From assembly GCA_013399855.1 (NCBI GenBank), contig VXAY01007405.1, forward strand, positions 350,264 through 414,263: a stretch of DNA of 64,000 nucleotides, written 5' to 3'. The translations under genes were made by a program, and so were the position numbers. Below are positions 1-12,500 of this stretch, one piece after another. The stretch is from Oxyruncus cristatus. Its lineage: Eukaryota > Chordata > Aves > Passeriformes > Cotingidae. The notes beneath the pieces were generated by a model. That model was not told the origin of the DNA. It did not search any database and saw only the letters and a program-made list of their open reading frames with translations. Each line of letters starts with the position of its first letter. The stretch's first letter is position 1.

Positions 1-579
1 CTTAAACACTGATTAATCCCTCAGTAACTCCGAATTTGAGAGCACCCCCCCCACATTTTTGGATAATTCTGGAAAGGAGAACAGGGATATAGGGACAGAC
101 AGGGCTTGCTTGAGGTGCCACAGGGAAGAGGAAGAGCAGGAAGCAGGATCTGGATCCCTGAGTTCCAGCCCTGGGATAGTTTCTGCAGGAGTTGCCTTTT
201 ATTGCTGCTGGGAAGCAGCAGCAAGTGAGGAAGGAAAAGGAGCTTCACTTTTGCCCTGAGGCTGAGTTTTCACTGCAGTTTTTAAGGATTTACTCTTCCA
301 GCTTTCCCCTGGGAATACCAGACATCCCCATCTCACCTGGCAGGTGAGGGGAGCACTGCAGTTGTGCTGCAGACAATGGATTTTCCATCCCAGTGGTATT
401 TATATATATAGATATTTCTATATTATGTATAAATAACCATTAAAAAATGCACAAAATATATATTTATATACTGGGGACAGTTATAAGTGAGGCTGTTTTC
501 TTGCCCTGCCCCAGGACTTGGTTCTGGCACCCTGGGAAGTTGCTCCCTATTTAATTGTGGGGGTTTTTTGCCTTTTCAG
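1..579 (+). other. DOCK5 intron (partial)
   Basis: Ends in a good polypyrimidine tract and CAG at 577-579. It includes a short AT-rich run at 400-470. No other feature seen. Confidence 0.7.
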
Positions 580-3500
580 TTTGAAAATGAGCTGATCACC
601 AAGCTGGACCAGGAGGTGGAGGGTGGCCGAGGGGACGAGCAGTACAAGATCCTGCTGGAGAAGCTGTAAGTTTTACACAGAACTTTTTTTACAGTTTATT
701 TGGCTGTTTTCCTAATGTAGAGAAACCCTAATCCGTTGCTCCAGTGAGGAGGGAGACAGTGCAGGTATCTTAATGCCCAAAAACGAGGAGTGTGTTCTCC
801 TTGCACCACTGCCCTAAACTGGGAGGCCAAAACTCACAGTCAGGTGCCAAAGTGGAAAAGCTTGAGAAGAGCAGGCTCAAAGTTAAGTCAAAATCAGAGC
901 TTTTTAGCACCAAGAACCCATTTTGGTGCTCAGCAAGTCATGTTTTGACCTGCCTGGCCCTGGGTCTCTCGTGGGGGTTGTTCAGCGCTGCCCCTGGGAC
1001 TGGATTTACCGCCGCTCGCAACCATGACTGAGCATTCCCGGCTGGCTCTGGGTGTCCCTGCAGGCTCCTGGAGCACTGCAGGAAGCACAAATACCTGGCT
1101 GCCCCCGGGGAGGTGTTTGCCCTGCTGGTCAGCAGCCTGCTGGAGAACCTGCTGGACTACAGGACCATCATGCACGACGAGAGCAAGGAGAACCGCATGA
1201 GCTGCACCGTCAACCTGCTGGTAGGGGGGGGAGCCTGGGCCTGGACTCCTGACCCGGCTTCTGGGGATCCTGGAGGAGCTGGTTTTATTTGGGGGGGATC
1301 CTGAAGGAGTTGGTTTTTATCTGGGGGGTTGATTTTCATTCATTCCCGGGGCCGGTTCTGGTTAATGATGTGCCCAAATCAGCCTCTCAAGCTACGAGCG
1401 GGGAAAGATGGACAGTCCAAAATCGAGTCGTGGGGCTGATCCGTGCCCAGATGATGATCTGGAGCCCTGAAATACAGGCAGGAAAGATGCCTAGTTGATA
1501 GTCTGGGTCCCTGCTCCACTGCCAAGAGCTCTGGACAAGTCACTTTGTGTGATTTGCCCCTTTTCTGCAGGTGATGGTGACCCCACCGTGTATTAAAAGG
1601 ATGGTTACAGGGATATATGTGCACCTAAGTAGCCAAAATGGCACTAAAGATCTTTAAAACTGATGCTCAAATTACTTGTCTTGGCATGGTTATGCAAATC
1701 CCCGGTGCTTTACGTTGTAAGTCTGACTTTTTCTACTGTTTGGCAGAACTTTTATAAGGAGAAGAAGCGAGAGGACATTTATATCAGGTAGGTTGTTTGC
1801 CTCCATAATCCTGCACAAAGCCTTGGTATTCCCTTGGTGTTCTGGACATGGACACAGCATTCCTCCCCACCGAGGCCCAACAGCTTTTCCTTTCTCCAGG
1901 TATCTCTATAAACTCCGGGACCTGCACACAGACTGTGAGAACTTCACAGAGGCAGCTTATACCCTGCTGCTCCATGCAGAGCTGCTCCAGGTATCCCACT
2001 AAACCCACTTTTAATTTTAATTAATTGGGTTCTAAACAAAGTGCAGACAGCTCAGAATACACATTGTTTCCTCCCCTTCGCCCTTTTTTTTTTAATGTGA
2101 CTTTGCATCACAAGCAACTCCATGAATTTTTCAAATTGCACACCAGTTGAATGAATAAAATGAAACAGTATTAATATCGACTATTAGTAATTGGGAGCTG
2201 GGAGAAAATGCCTCAGCTTAGATCCCTGCAAAGCTTCCTTTGCACTGGTGATGATTTGTCCTGAATGCACCCCTGTAAGCCACTGGAAGGATTAATTCGT
2301 CTGAAAATGAGCAGTTTTTTCCCCTTTCTCCCTCTGAACAGTGGTCTGAGAAGCCCTGTGTCCCCCACCTCATGCAGAGGGACAGCTTCTACGTCTACTC
2401 CCAGCAGGAGCTCAAGGAAAAACTCTACCAAGAAATCATCTCCTTCTTTGACAGGGGCAAAGTGAGTGTCTGACACTGTTCTGACAGTAAATACTGGTTC
2501 TAAAATTGACTTCAGACTGTTATTTAGTGTTTACTCACTGCTCAGTCCTTGGCTCAGTGAGTGTAGCTGGCTGAGGCTGGTGACAGGGACAAAAGCAGAT
2601 GTGATTCCACACCAGGCTTTTGAAGCTTAGGCCTGGCTTATTGCTGTGGCATGAGCAGGGCATGGTTTGTCCTGGTGATACTCAAACCTCCTGTTTCCTT
2701 GTTGGCTGAGGAGCTTCTGGAAAATTAACCCTGTCCAGGATAATGGGTGTTAGAGAAAACAAGGGGTGTTCTCCTTCTTTTCCTGGGTAATTGTCTGTCA
2801 GGTTTTTGGAATTGCAGTAACTCGGCTGCTGATCCTGATCCTGTGGGGCTGCACTTCAGAGAGATGGTTCTACCAGGGCTAAATGTCTCCTTGTGATGGA
2901 TTTAAGCTGAAAGATGAGAGATCTGGGTTGGATAATGGGAAGGAATTCTTCCCTGGGAGGGGCTGGGCTGGAATTCCCAGAGAAGCTGTGGCTGCCCCTG
3001 GATCCCTGGAAGTGTCCCAGGCCAGGTTGGAATAACCTGGGCTAGTGGAAGGTGTCCCTGCCCATGGCAAGGGGTTGGAATTAAATGATCTGTAAGCTGC
3101 CTTCCAACCCAAACCATTCCATGATTCCATGATGAGACAAAGCCTGTGGAAGTGCTGCTGTAGGAAGAGACCACCTGGGCTTCTCTTCCCTGTTTAGACT
3201 TGTCCTTGCACCTCCCTGTGCCTCCTCAGTTTGCCCTGTCAGGATTGGAGTGGAAACCTCGCTCTGTAAACGCCTTTCAGGTCTACAAATGAACAGCTCT
3301 GCTAATGACTGTAACAATTACTGCCAAAAATGCACATCCCAGGGTCTTGGGGAAAGTTGGCAAGGCATGAAAGTACAGCCTGGCTGAAAATCAGCTGCAT
3401 TTCTCTTTACCTGTCTGTGGTAATGGGTGCTTTTAACTGAGTCTTTTATGTTATTTGTGCTCTTCTTCCCCCCTCGGCCTCCCTTCACCCTCCCTGGAGA

Positions 3501-6500
3501 TGTGGGAAAAAGCCATCCAGCTGAGCAAGGAGTTGGCTGACATGTATGAAAACAAGGTCTTTGATTATGAGGGGCTTGGGAACCTCCTGGTAAGGCTTTT
3601 TTTTTTTTCCCCTTCCATTTTCAGCAGGCTTAAATTTTTCATTTTCCCTGCTTAAATTAGTATCGTTGGGCAGGATTAGCCTAAAATACATTTCTGTTAA
3701 AGACGAGCAAAGCAACATAACCCTGGACAGCTTGAATTAATGTCGTTGAGCAGCATAAGCCTAAAATACATTTATAATAAAGACAAACCAACGTAACTCC
3801 CAACTGCTTAAATTAATGTTGTTGAGCAGCATAAGCCAGAAACACGTTTATGTTAAAGACAAACAAACCAACGTAGCCCCCGTGGCTTTGCAAAGTTTAA
3901 TATTAGAATGATGTTGTTACAGGGTTTTTTAAGTAGGTTTTGACCTCCTGATTGGCATGACAATACCATGGGCAGAGGTATAGAAGTCTTGCTGTTAATC
4001 AAATACAGCAACATTTGCAAGGTGTGTTTTCGGGCTCGCTAAATCTCCCCACCGTGTTGTTTCTGTGGTAAAGCTACTGTGCAAAAACACAGACCTACAG
4101 AATCCTCTTGGTTCTGAGTAATATTTTGTAGTAGTTAAAGGTGGAACCAGATGGTCTTTATGTTCTTTCACATGAGGATCACCTGCCCAGTTTTATTTCT
4201 GCCAGTTCTCTGACATTTGTCACCATTTGTGTCTGCTCGGCTTCAGAATATATTTCTATTTAATTGGCTCTCCAGTAGTCAAGGATTTCAAGTATCCTTC
4301 TGGAATCCTAAAAGCCGTGGCATTGTTCTCACGTCTGCAAACCGGGAAATGAAGTCGATTCTGGGCCAGGCAAAGCAAATATTTAATCAAGTAAATGGAC
4401 AAGTCGGAGAGACTGGATCAAAAAGGCAACTGTAAAATGCATTCTGCCGGGGAGAGCTGCTGTGAGCTCCAGCCTGGCAGGGTCCTTGAGCCTTCCAGAG
4501 TGAAAATGTGGTGTGGTGGTTTTTTTTTCTTTGTTTGTTTTCCAGAAAAAAAGAGCTACTTTTTATGAGAACATCATGAAGGCAATGAGGCCTCAGCCGG
4601 AGTACTTTGCTGTTGGATACTATGGGCAGGGTTTCCCCTCCTTCCTCCGGGTAAGAACTCTTCAACACTCCGTTCCTGCAGTGGTGGGGACCCCAAAAGT
4701 CCCAACTTTTGCAGAGATTCCAAGAGAATTCGATGCCAAACTCCTTTTGCTTTGATTGTCGCTGGCAGATCTAAATCCCTCAAGCGTTTCAGAGCATTTC
4801 AGTGGCTAAAAGGAGACAAGTAAGAGATGAAATTCTCTGTGTAACCGGCTTTAATAGTCAGTGCGTTGCAATAGGGTTTGTTCTCACATGGAGGAATTTA
4901 TCCTGTAGCTTTTCAGCCTGGATCAGCCTAATTTTCAGACATGGATCATTCCATCAGTGAGAGTTTGTCCCACACAGAAGAATTAAAGTGCAAAGGTGCT
5001 TCTTGTCTGAGGCAGGTGCTGAGCATTGCAGCACATGGATGGGTCCCATGGGCATGCCAGAAAATATTCCTGACTCTTACTGAAAATCCAGGAATATTTA
5101 CATTCTCAGAGTGGAGTTGTTTGAAGTTCTGACCTTCAGTGGAAGCCAAGCTTCATAAAAGGGGAAAATGTTGAGTTAGAGCTGTGTGGTGGAATGGCAT
5201 AGAAGGCTTTTGCCTCCAGGGCATGTTTTTGGATCCTTCCCCTCCACAAAGCACCACTGCCAGGTGGACAGGCTGGAAAAAGAATTGGCCATGGGCTGGT
5301 GTTTAGTCTGTAGAGCAAAAATTGCCAGGGCTGGACATTTGGGTGGTGGAGTGAAGGGAGTCAGGAATGAGGGGAAAACTGTCTGTGCACGGGGAGATCC
5401 CTCAAGTAACTCCCACCACCAGTGGGCTCAAGGACCAGTTCCCTGCAGGAAAGAACTTGCTGGCACACGTGTTCTCTTACTTAAAATCAGCCCCTGTGCT
5501 GGAGCTGTGAGTTCTTGGGGTGCTGGAAAGCAGGGACAGCTCAGTGACACCTGGATGTGTTTGTGTGGATATTACCACAATGGGATGAGGTTGAGGGTGT
5601 CCCTGCTCATTGCAGGGGGGTTGGACTAGATGACCTCTAAAGGATCCTTTCTAATTCAAGCTAAAGGATCCCTTCTAATTCAAACTATTCTGATTTTCTG
5701 TGTGTATTCTGTAGACAAACCTGAGGTTTCCTTTGCCAGGCCTTGCCTCCCCAGAGCTGCTCCACTCCAACCCATTCCCTCCCTCACCTCTTCTGTCTGT
5801 TGAGCTTCAAAATCACCCCTTCACACAAACCAGACCTCTCAGACCGCTCTGGCTGTGTTTGGAAGCTCCTTCTCATTCTCCTTTTCCTCTCCTCCCCGCA
5901 GAATAAAATCTTCATCTACCGTGGCAAAGAGTACGAGCGGAGGGAGGACTTCAACCTGAAGCTGCTGACGCAGTTCCCCAGCGCTGAGAAGATGACCAGC
6001 ACTGCCCCTCCCGGGGAAGACATCAAGGCTTCTCCAAAACAGTGTATCTTTTGGTTCTGAGGCATTTGGGGCACGTTCAGGAGCGTCCTCTCTCCTAGGA
6101 TCCCTCGCCAGCAATAATAAGCAAGGAGATTATTGCTCCGGTGGGGGTTGGATTTGAAGGCAGGCACTGGGTGGGAAAATAGGGATAGCCAGGGCTGCAA
6201 CAGGGAGTTTAAACAGACTGAGAAAAGAAGGGCAGCTTGGTGCTGTCAAACAAGCTGTTGTTTGGGTGAATCCATGACAGATTGAAGGTTGAGGGTTTCC
6301 CGTGCCCTCTCACACAGGTGGTGCTGGTGCCGTGGTCGTGGGGGATCCAGCCGGGAGTTGCTGGGTGAAAGAGGTGACATTCGGGCAGTGGAAATGGGAT
6401 GGAAAGGGAGTGGTGCTGCCTTCTTGCCTGCAGTTCATCACACAGTGGCTGGGCTTTGGGGTTTTGCCCCTAGAAGTAACTTTGTGAGAAGTGTGAAGTG

Positions 6501-9500
6501 ATTATGTCGATTAGAGCTGTTGGGTGAACAGCTCTTACTGGTTTTTAATCTTACTGGTTTTTATTCTTATTTTTTTTATTCTTATTGTTTTATTCCTATC
6601 TTTTGTATTCTTACTGTTTTTATTCTTACTGGGTTTATTCTTATTTTTTTGTTCTTATTGTTTTTTATTCGTATTGGTTTTATTCTTATTTTACTCTTAC
6701 GGTTTTTATTCTTGTTGGGTTTTATTCTTGTTGGGTTTTATTCTTGTTGGGTTTTATTCTTGTTGGGTTTTATTCTTGTTGGGTTTTATTCTTGTTGGGT
6801 TTTATTCTTGTTGGGTTCTATTCTTGTTGGGTTTTATTCTTGTTGGGTTTTATTCTTATTCGTTTTGTTCTTACTGTTTTTTATTGTTTTATTCTTATTG
6901 GTTTTATTCTTATTTTACTCTTATGGTTGTTATTCTTGTTGGGTTTTATTCTTACTGTTTTTTATTCTTATTGGGTTTTATTCTTACTGTTTTTTATTCT
7001 TACTGTTTTTTATTCTTACTGTTTTTTATTCTTACTGTTTTTTATTCTTATTGGGTTTTATTCTTACTGGGGTTTATTCTTACTGGGGTTTATTCTTACT
7101 GGGGTTTATTCTTACTGGGGTTTATTCTTATTGGGGTTTATTCTTACTGGGGTTTATTCTTACTGGGGTTTATTCTTACTGGGGTTTATTCTTATTGGGG
7201 TTTATTCTTCTTGTTTTTCTTGTTGTTTTTTATTCATATTGGGTTTTATTCTTATTGGGTTTCTTACTCTTATAGTTTCTTTTTTTCGTACTATTTTTTA
7301 ATTCTTATTATTTTGCCTCTCTGCTGGTGGAGCTCCAGGCTGTGTCACAGCACCCCACTAGGCTTAAGATCCTCTTAATTGTGAGCCTGACCAAGTTGTT
7401 TCACATCCCTGCTCCAGTCACTGTCAGGGGTGCTCCTGGCAGACGAACAGCAGGAAAACCAAGTTCCTGGGCTTGTAGCCTGCGTTGAACAGGCCAGACT
7501 GGAGCATCTGATGGTCCATTTTGGCCTTAAAATCCTGTGCTCAGAGGCCCAGCTCAAGCAGATGCTTCCCTTGCAATAATCCTGCCAAGCATGAAATCCA
7601 CAGAGGAAATTGAAATTCATTCAAGACCAAACTTGGTACCAGAAATGCCTCTTCTGTTGCTGCTTTGTTTCAGCTGCTTCCTTTGCATCTGTTTGTGTTT
7701 GCTCTAATGTTTTTTGGCTCGGGATGAACCCGAACTGCAGCAATTTGGATCCAGATCTGAACTCTACCAAAAGTTTTGGGGGTGTTTGGTTCCGGGTCTC
7801 TGGCACAGCCCCACGAGAAAGGGGAGCAGCTGCACAGCTTGGATTTGGGACAGGTTCCTCTCAGACTCCTCCAGACACCTTCGGAGAAGATGAGGAGTCG
7901 GAGCGCCCAGATCGTTGTTGCGTTAGGCAGACCTTGGTGGTTCTGGAGTTTGTTTTCACTTCAGGCTTTTTTTAACCTCCTTTGTCTCAGGCTCCGTTCA
8001 GTCTGTTTTCGTTGCTGTTTCGTGGTAAAATAACTTGCTCTCTTTTGCTGTGGTAGCAGTGCCCTGTGAGCTGTGCCCGGCCTCGGGCCTTGCCTACGCC
8101 CTTACGCGGACCAGTCGCGCCCCAGTTCGGGGCTGGGAGCCGTGGGGATGCTCAGCACGGCCCGGAGCCCCCCCTAATCAGCTGTCCTGGGAGAGAGGAG
8201 GAATTAGCTGGGGCTCAGAGCTCGATCTGATGCTGTTTGGGGCTCAGATTTGGCAGGTCTCCAGCTGGCTCCTCAGGGCGGGCAGGGTGACCTTGCTTTG
8301 GCTTTCCCAACCCTCCTTCGAACGGCCCTCGGCGAAGGAGAGGGTGTGTGGGGGCTGCCTCTTCCCACAGGGCCAGCTGGCAGGTGATTCCCACGAGTAA
8401 TCTGCTAATGGAGGTCAAATCCCTGCAGCTTTGCTTTGCCATCCAGGTTTTTCCTTCTCTAAAAGCCTGGGCGCGGTGCTTCTGACAGGATTTTGGAGGA
8501 GCGTTATTATAAGCTGCCGTGCTTGGGGATAGTGTTACTGATGATTCTTTTTTTCTGTTGCCTGGGGTGGTTCACGGGGGCAAAAGCTGAAGTAGCTGTT
8601 CCTTGATTAAAAACAGTCCCTTTCTTTGCTCGGATTTATTGACTATTTAAAATTTATCGGTTTAAAAAGTGGGAGGGATGGAGGGGCAGCTCCACTGTAC
8701 TGGCAGAGTCTGATAAAGAACTGGGGGGTGGTGGTGGGAGAGAGAGAAGAGCCACATCCATCCACTGCAGAACCCGAGACAGAATCCTCCTTTCCTTTGT
8801 CTTTTTTCCCCAGAGCACAAATCAGCAATTTCTGAGGCTTCCCAAGCATTTCACCAGGGAATTTCAATACTTGGAAGTGCCCAGGGCCGGGCTGGACGGG
8901 GCTTGGAGCTACCTGGGCTAGGGGAAGGTGTCCCTGCCCATGGCAGGGGGTGGCACTGGATGAGCTTTAAGATCCTTTCCAGCCCAAACCATTCCATGGT
9001 TGTGGGATAAGTGTTTTTACAGCCCTTATCTTTATGGGCTTTTAATCCATGAGGAGCCTACAAACTACACGATGCAGTCAAATGCCTGGGATTTGTGATG
9101 AACCAGTGTTTCCCTTCAAACACGACAAGAGCACGGGGAATTGTGGAGAATGTGACACTTGCTGAAAACAGGAAGGATATTTCTCCCCCTCTCCTGCTTT
9201 CCCAAAAGGATTCCTGGGTTTTCATTCTTAACTGGAGCTGCTCAGACGTGCAGTGCTTTATTGTGAAGCCTGTGATGAACCTGCCACCTAATTACAAAGA
9301 TAAACCTGTTCCTGAACAGATCCTAAAGTAAATCATTTTCCTTTTCCCCTCAACATTCCCTTTGTCTTTCCCCCAACTAACTTAAGCACAGGCCTTTGTG
9401 CCTTGTGTAAATTTGTTCAATATCCAGCCTAAACTTCGCTGGGAGAAGAAAGAGTTGAATATTTATGCAAAGGAGGGTGGGAGGTGAGGAAACTCAGCAC

Positions 9501-12500
9501 TTACTCTGCTTCTTTCCAGCTACTACAGAGCAAACGAGGTGCAGCAATTCACACACTCCAGACCAGTCAGGAAAGGAGAGAAAGATCCAGACAACGAGTT
9601 TGCTGTGAGTCCTTTGCCTTTTGTTTGTTTTGTTGGGGGAATTTTGACCAAAACTGTCAGGTTTCCACCACCACCACCAACCTGTGGCCAGGGAGGTTTG
9701 ATATTAAAACGTGGGAGAGAAGAAAAAAAAAAAAGGGCTGCCCTTGGCATTGCAAACTTTTACCAGCGTGTTAATGTCAGGGGGGCTCCAGAGCTGCAGT
9801 TTTAACATTCAGAATCCATCAGAATCCATAAACACTGAGCTGTGTAGCCTTTGTGCTTCCTACAGAGCACAGCGAGGGGCTCCCTCCCGCTTAGTCTGGG
9901 TGGAAACGGTTGGGGAAGGTCCTGCCAGCCTGTTCTGGGGGCCTCACAGAGAGAGCACGGAATTGCAAGAGCAATGTTTTCCTTACACCTCGGCGTTTCT
10001 TCCCCTCTCTGACTAGACCATGTGGATAGAGAGGACAACCTACACCACGGCCTATTCATTTCCAGGCATCCTCAAGTGGTTTGAGGTCAAGCAGGTCACC
10101 ACGGTGAGTCCTGCGTGGGGCTGGATCTCCTGCCCTCCGATCCCTCCAGGAATCCCCTTGGAACAGTCAGGGTTGCCAGTCTTTCCACCACTGGATGTGG
10201 CACATCAGGAACTTAAATGCCTTAATTTTATATTCAGTGGAGAGGAATAAATCATAGGATCGTGGAATCCTGGAACGGTTTGGGTTGGAAGGGCCCTTAA
10301 AGCCCATCCAGTGCCACCTCCTGCCACGGGCAGGGGCACCTTCCACTAGACCAGGTTGCTCCAACCTGGCCCTGGACACTTCCAGGGATGGTGCAACCAC
10401 AGCTTCTCTGGGAATTCCATCCCAGCCCTTCCCAACCTCCCAGGGAAGGATGTTTTATTTGGTTACTCTAATATGGTTTATTCTGTTGTGGGTTTTTTTT
10501 TTCTCCATCAGGAAGAGATCAGCCCCTTGGAGAATGCCATAGAAACCATGGAGCTGACCAATGAGAAGATCACCAACATTGTCCAGCAGCACATCTGGGA
10601 CCGGAGCCTCCCTGTGCATCCCCTGTCCATGCTCCTCAACGGGATCGTGGACCCGGCAGTGATGGGGGGATACACCAACTATGAAAAGGTCCTGCTCACA
10701 TTTATGGAGCCCCTCGGCTCTGGAGCCAGGCTGGGAGAGCTGGGCGGGTTCACGCAGAGAAGGGAAAACTCCAGGAAGACCTGAGAGCCCCTTCCAGTGC
10801 CTAAAGGGGCTCCAGGAGAGCTGGAGAGGGACTGGGGACAAGGGATGGAGGGACAGGACACAGGGAATGGCCTTAAGCTGAAGGAGGGTGGGTTTAGATT
10901 AGATATTAGGAGGAAATCCTTCCCTGGGAGGGTGGGGAGGCCCTGGCATGGGTTGCCCAGAGAAGCTGTGGCTGCCCCATCCCTGGAAGTGTTCAAGGCC
11001 AGCTTGGAGCAACCTGGGACAGTGGAAGCTGTCCCTGCCCATGGAATTCATTGATCTTGAAGATCCTTTCCAACCCAAACCATTCCAGGCTCCTCTGATG
11101 TGTAGCTCAGTTCCGTGACCTCTGCAGTGCTGAGGACCTGGATTGAAACCTGGGAGGTTCAGTTGAGTCTCCAGCTGTTCCCCAGGCACAGCACATCCTG
11201 TATCCGTGTGTTCAGAGCTCAAAGAAGAGCACAAAAGAACAAAGGAGCAGAGATTTCCACTGCCCATGAGGTGGAAAACCTTTGTAGTGTTCAGTTTTAG
11301 TGCTGTGCATTTGCCATGGGTGGGGGGGGATGATCCAGCTCTCCTGGGCCTCCTTTCCAGTGCAGTCTTGCAGCAACAAGCAAATATTTCAGGGAAAAAA
11401 ACCCCAGTATTTCCTCCCCAGGTTTATCCAGCTGACCCCAGTGTAGGTCCTTTCTTTTTTGTGACATTTAATTTAAGCTGTTGATACCCAGGACCTGATG
11501 GTGACATTCCCAGCACAGAAATCTAGTGCTTATTTCCCTAAACTAAAGAGATGGTGTTAAAACACCTCTAATTCTTCTCAGATGTGTTGCAGTCACATGG
11601 AGTGAAGTGCACGAGTTAAATGGGAGAGGGGCTGATTTATCTGGGCTCTAACTCTGCTCATTCCAGAGGAGTTGCACACTTTGCCAGGCTGAATTTGGCC
11701 CTGAATCCTCCCATTTTATGAATTAAGGTTGACAGAAAGTTTAGAATTACGAAAGTGGGAAAGCAGTTAAAACTAGGAAACACAGAGTATCTGTAACCAC
11801 ATCTGGAAATACTCATCTCTGGTTCATATTTTCCTATTTCAGCTGAAGATCAGAACATTTGGCTTTTGTGGGCGGCTCAAATCTTGAGTTTTAATTGTTT
11901 CATTGGAGCCAAAAAGCCAAAGTCTGCCTTTTTAACATCTTCCTTCTTGCAATAATTGAACACTTTCAAGATGATTCCTCTGGGACCTCCCCAGCAGCCC
12001 TTTCCCAGGCTCACCTCCTCCTGCCATCAGCCTTTTTTGGGATCATACCCCAGCCCTATGAACACTTGTCCACACAGTCCAGTTAATGGCACACAAAGGG
12101 GGAAAAAAAAAAACACATTCAGAGGCTGAAATAGTTTAGGGATGCATTTCAAAGCCAAATTAAAATATTATTAAGGATTTTATCTAGGGGGGAGGAGGGA
12201 AGAGAAATTAAATATTTCCGACCAGGAATTGTGATCCTTTTCGATGGGACACTGCAGCACATCCTGGGAATTGGCAGCAGGAGCTGCCCTGGTCACCTTT
12301 GAGCAGGTTTGGGGTCACTGGCTGCTGAAAAAACCAAAGAGGCTTTTTGAGGTGAAAACGTAAGATTTTGGGTCTGCTCCTCACACTGAAGGGAGAATGA
12401 ATGTAACCCTGGTTATTCAGATCAATACTGGGTTGTGAGAAGGGAGCTGGAGTTGAATAAGACCTTTCTGATGAAGTAACTGAAAAAAAATTACTGTATT

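Noticed and set aside
6520..7378. Three overlapping open frames of 238-284 codons rich in Phe, Leu, Ile and Tyr, looking like a membrane protein
   Set aside because: They are translations of the 16-bp intronic minisatellite and occur in all + frames. No splice or start context and no real domain.
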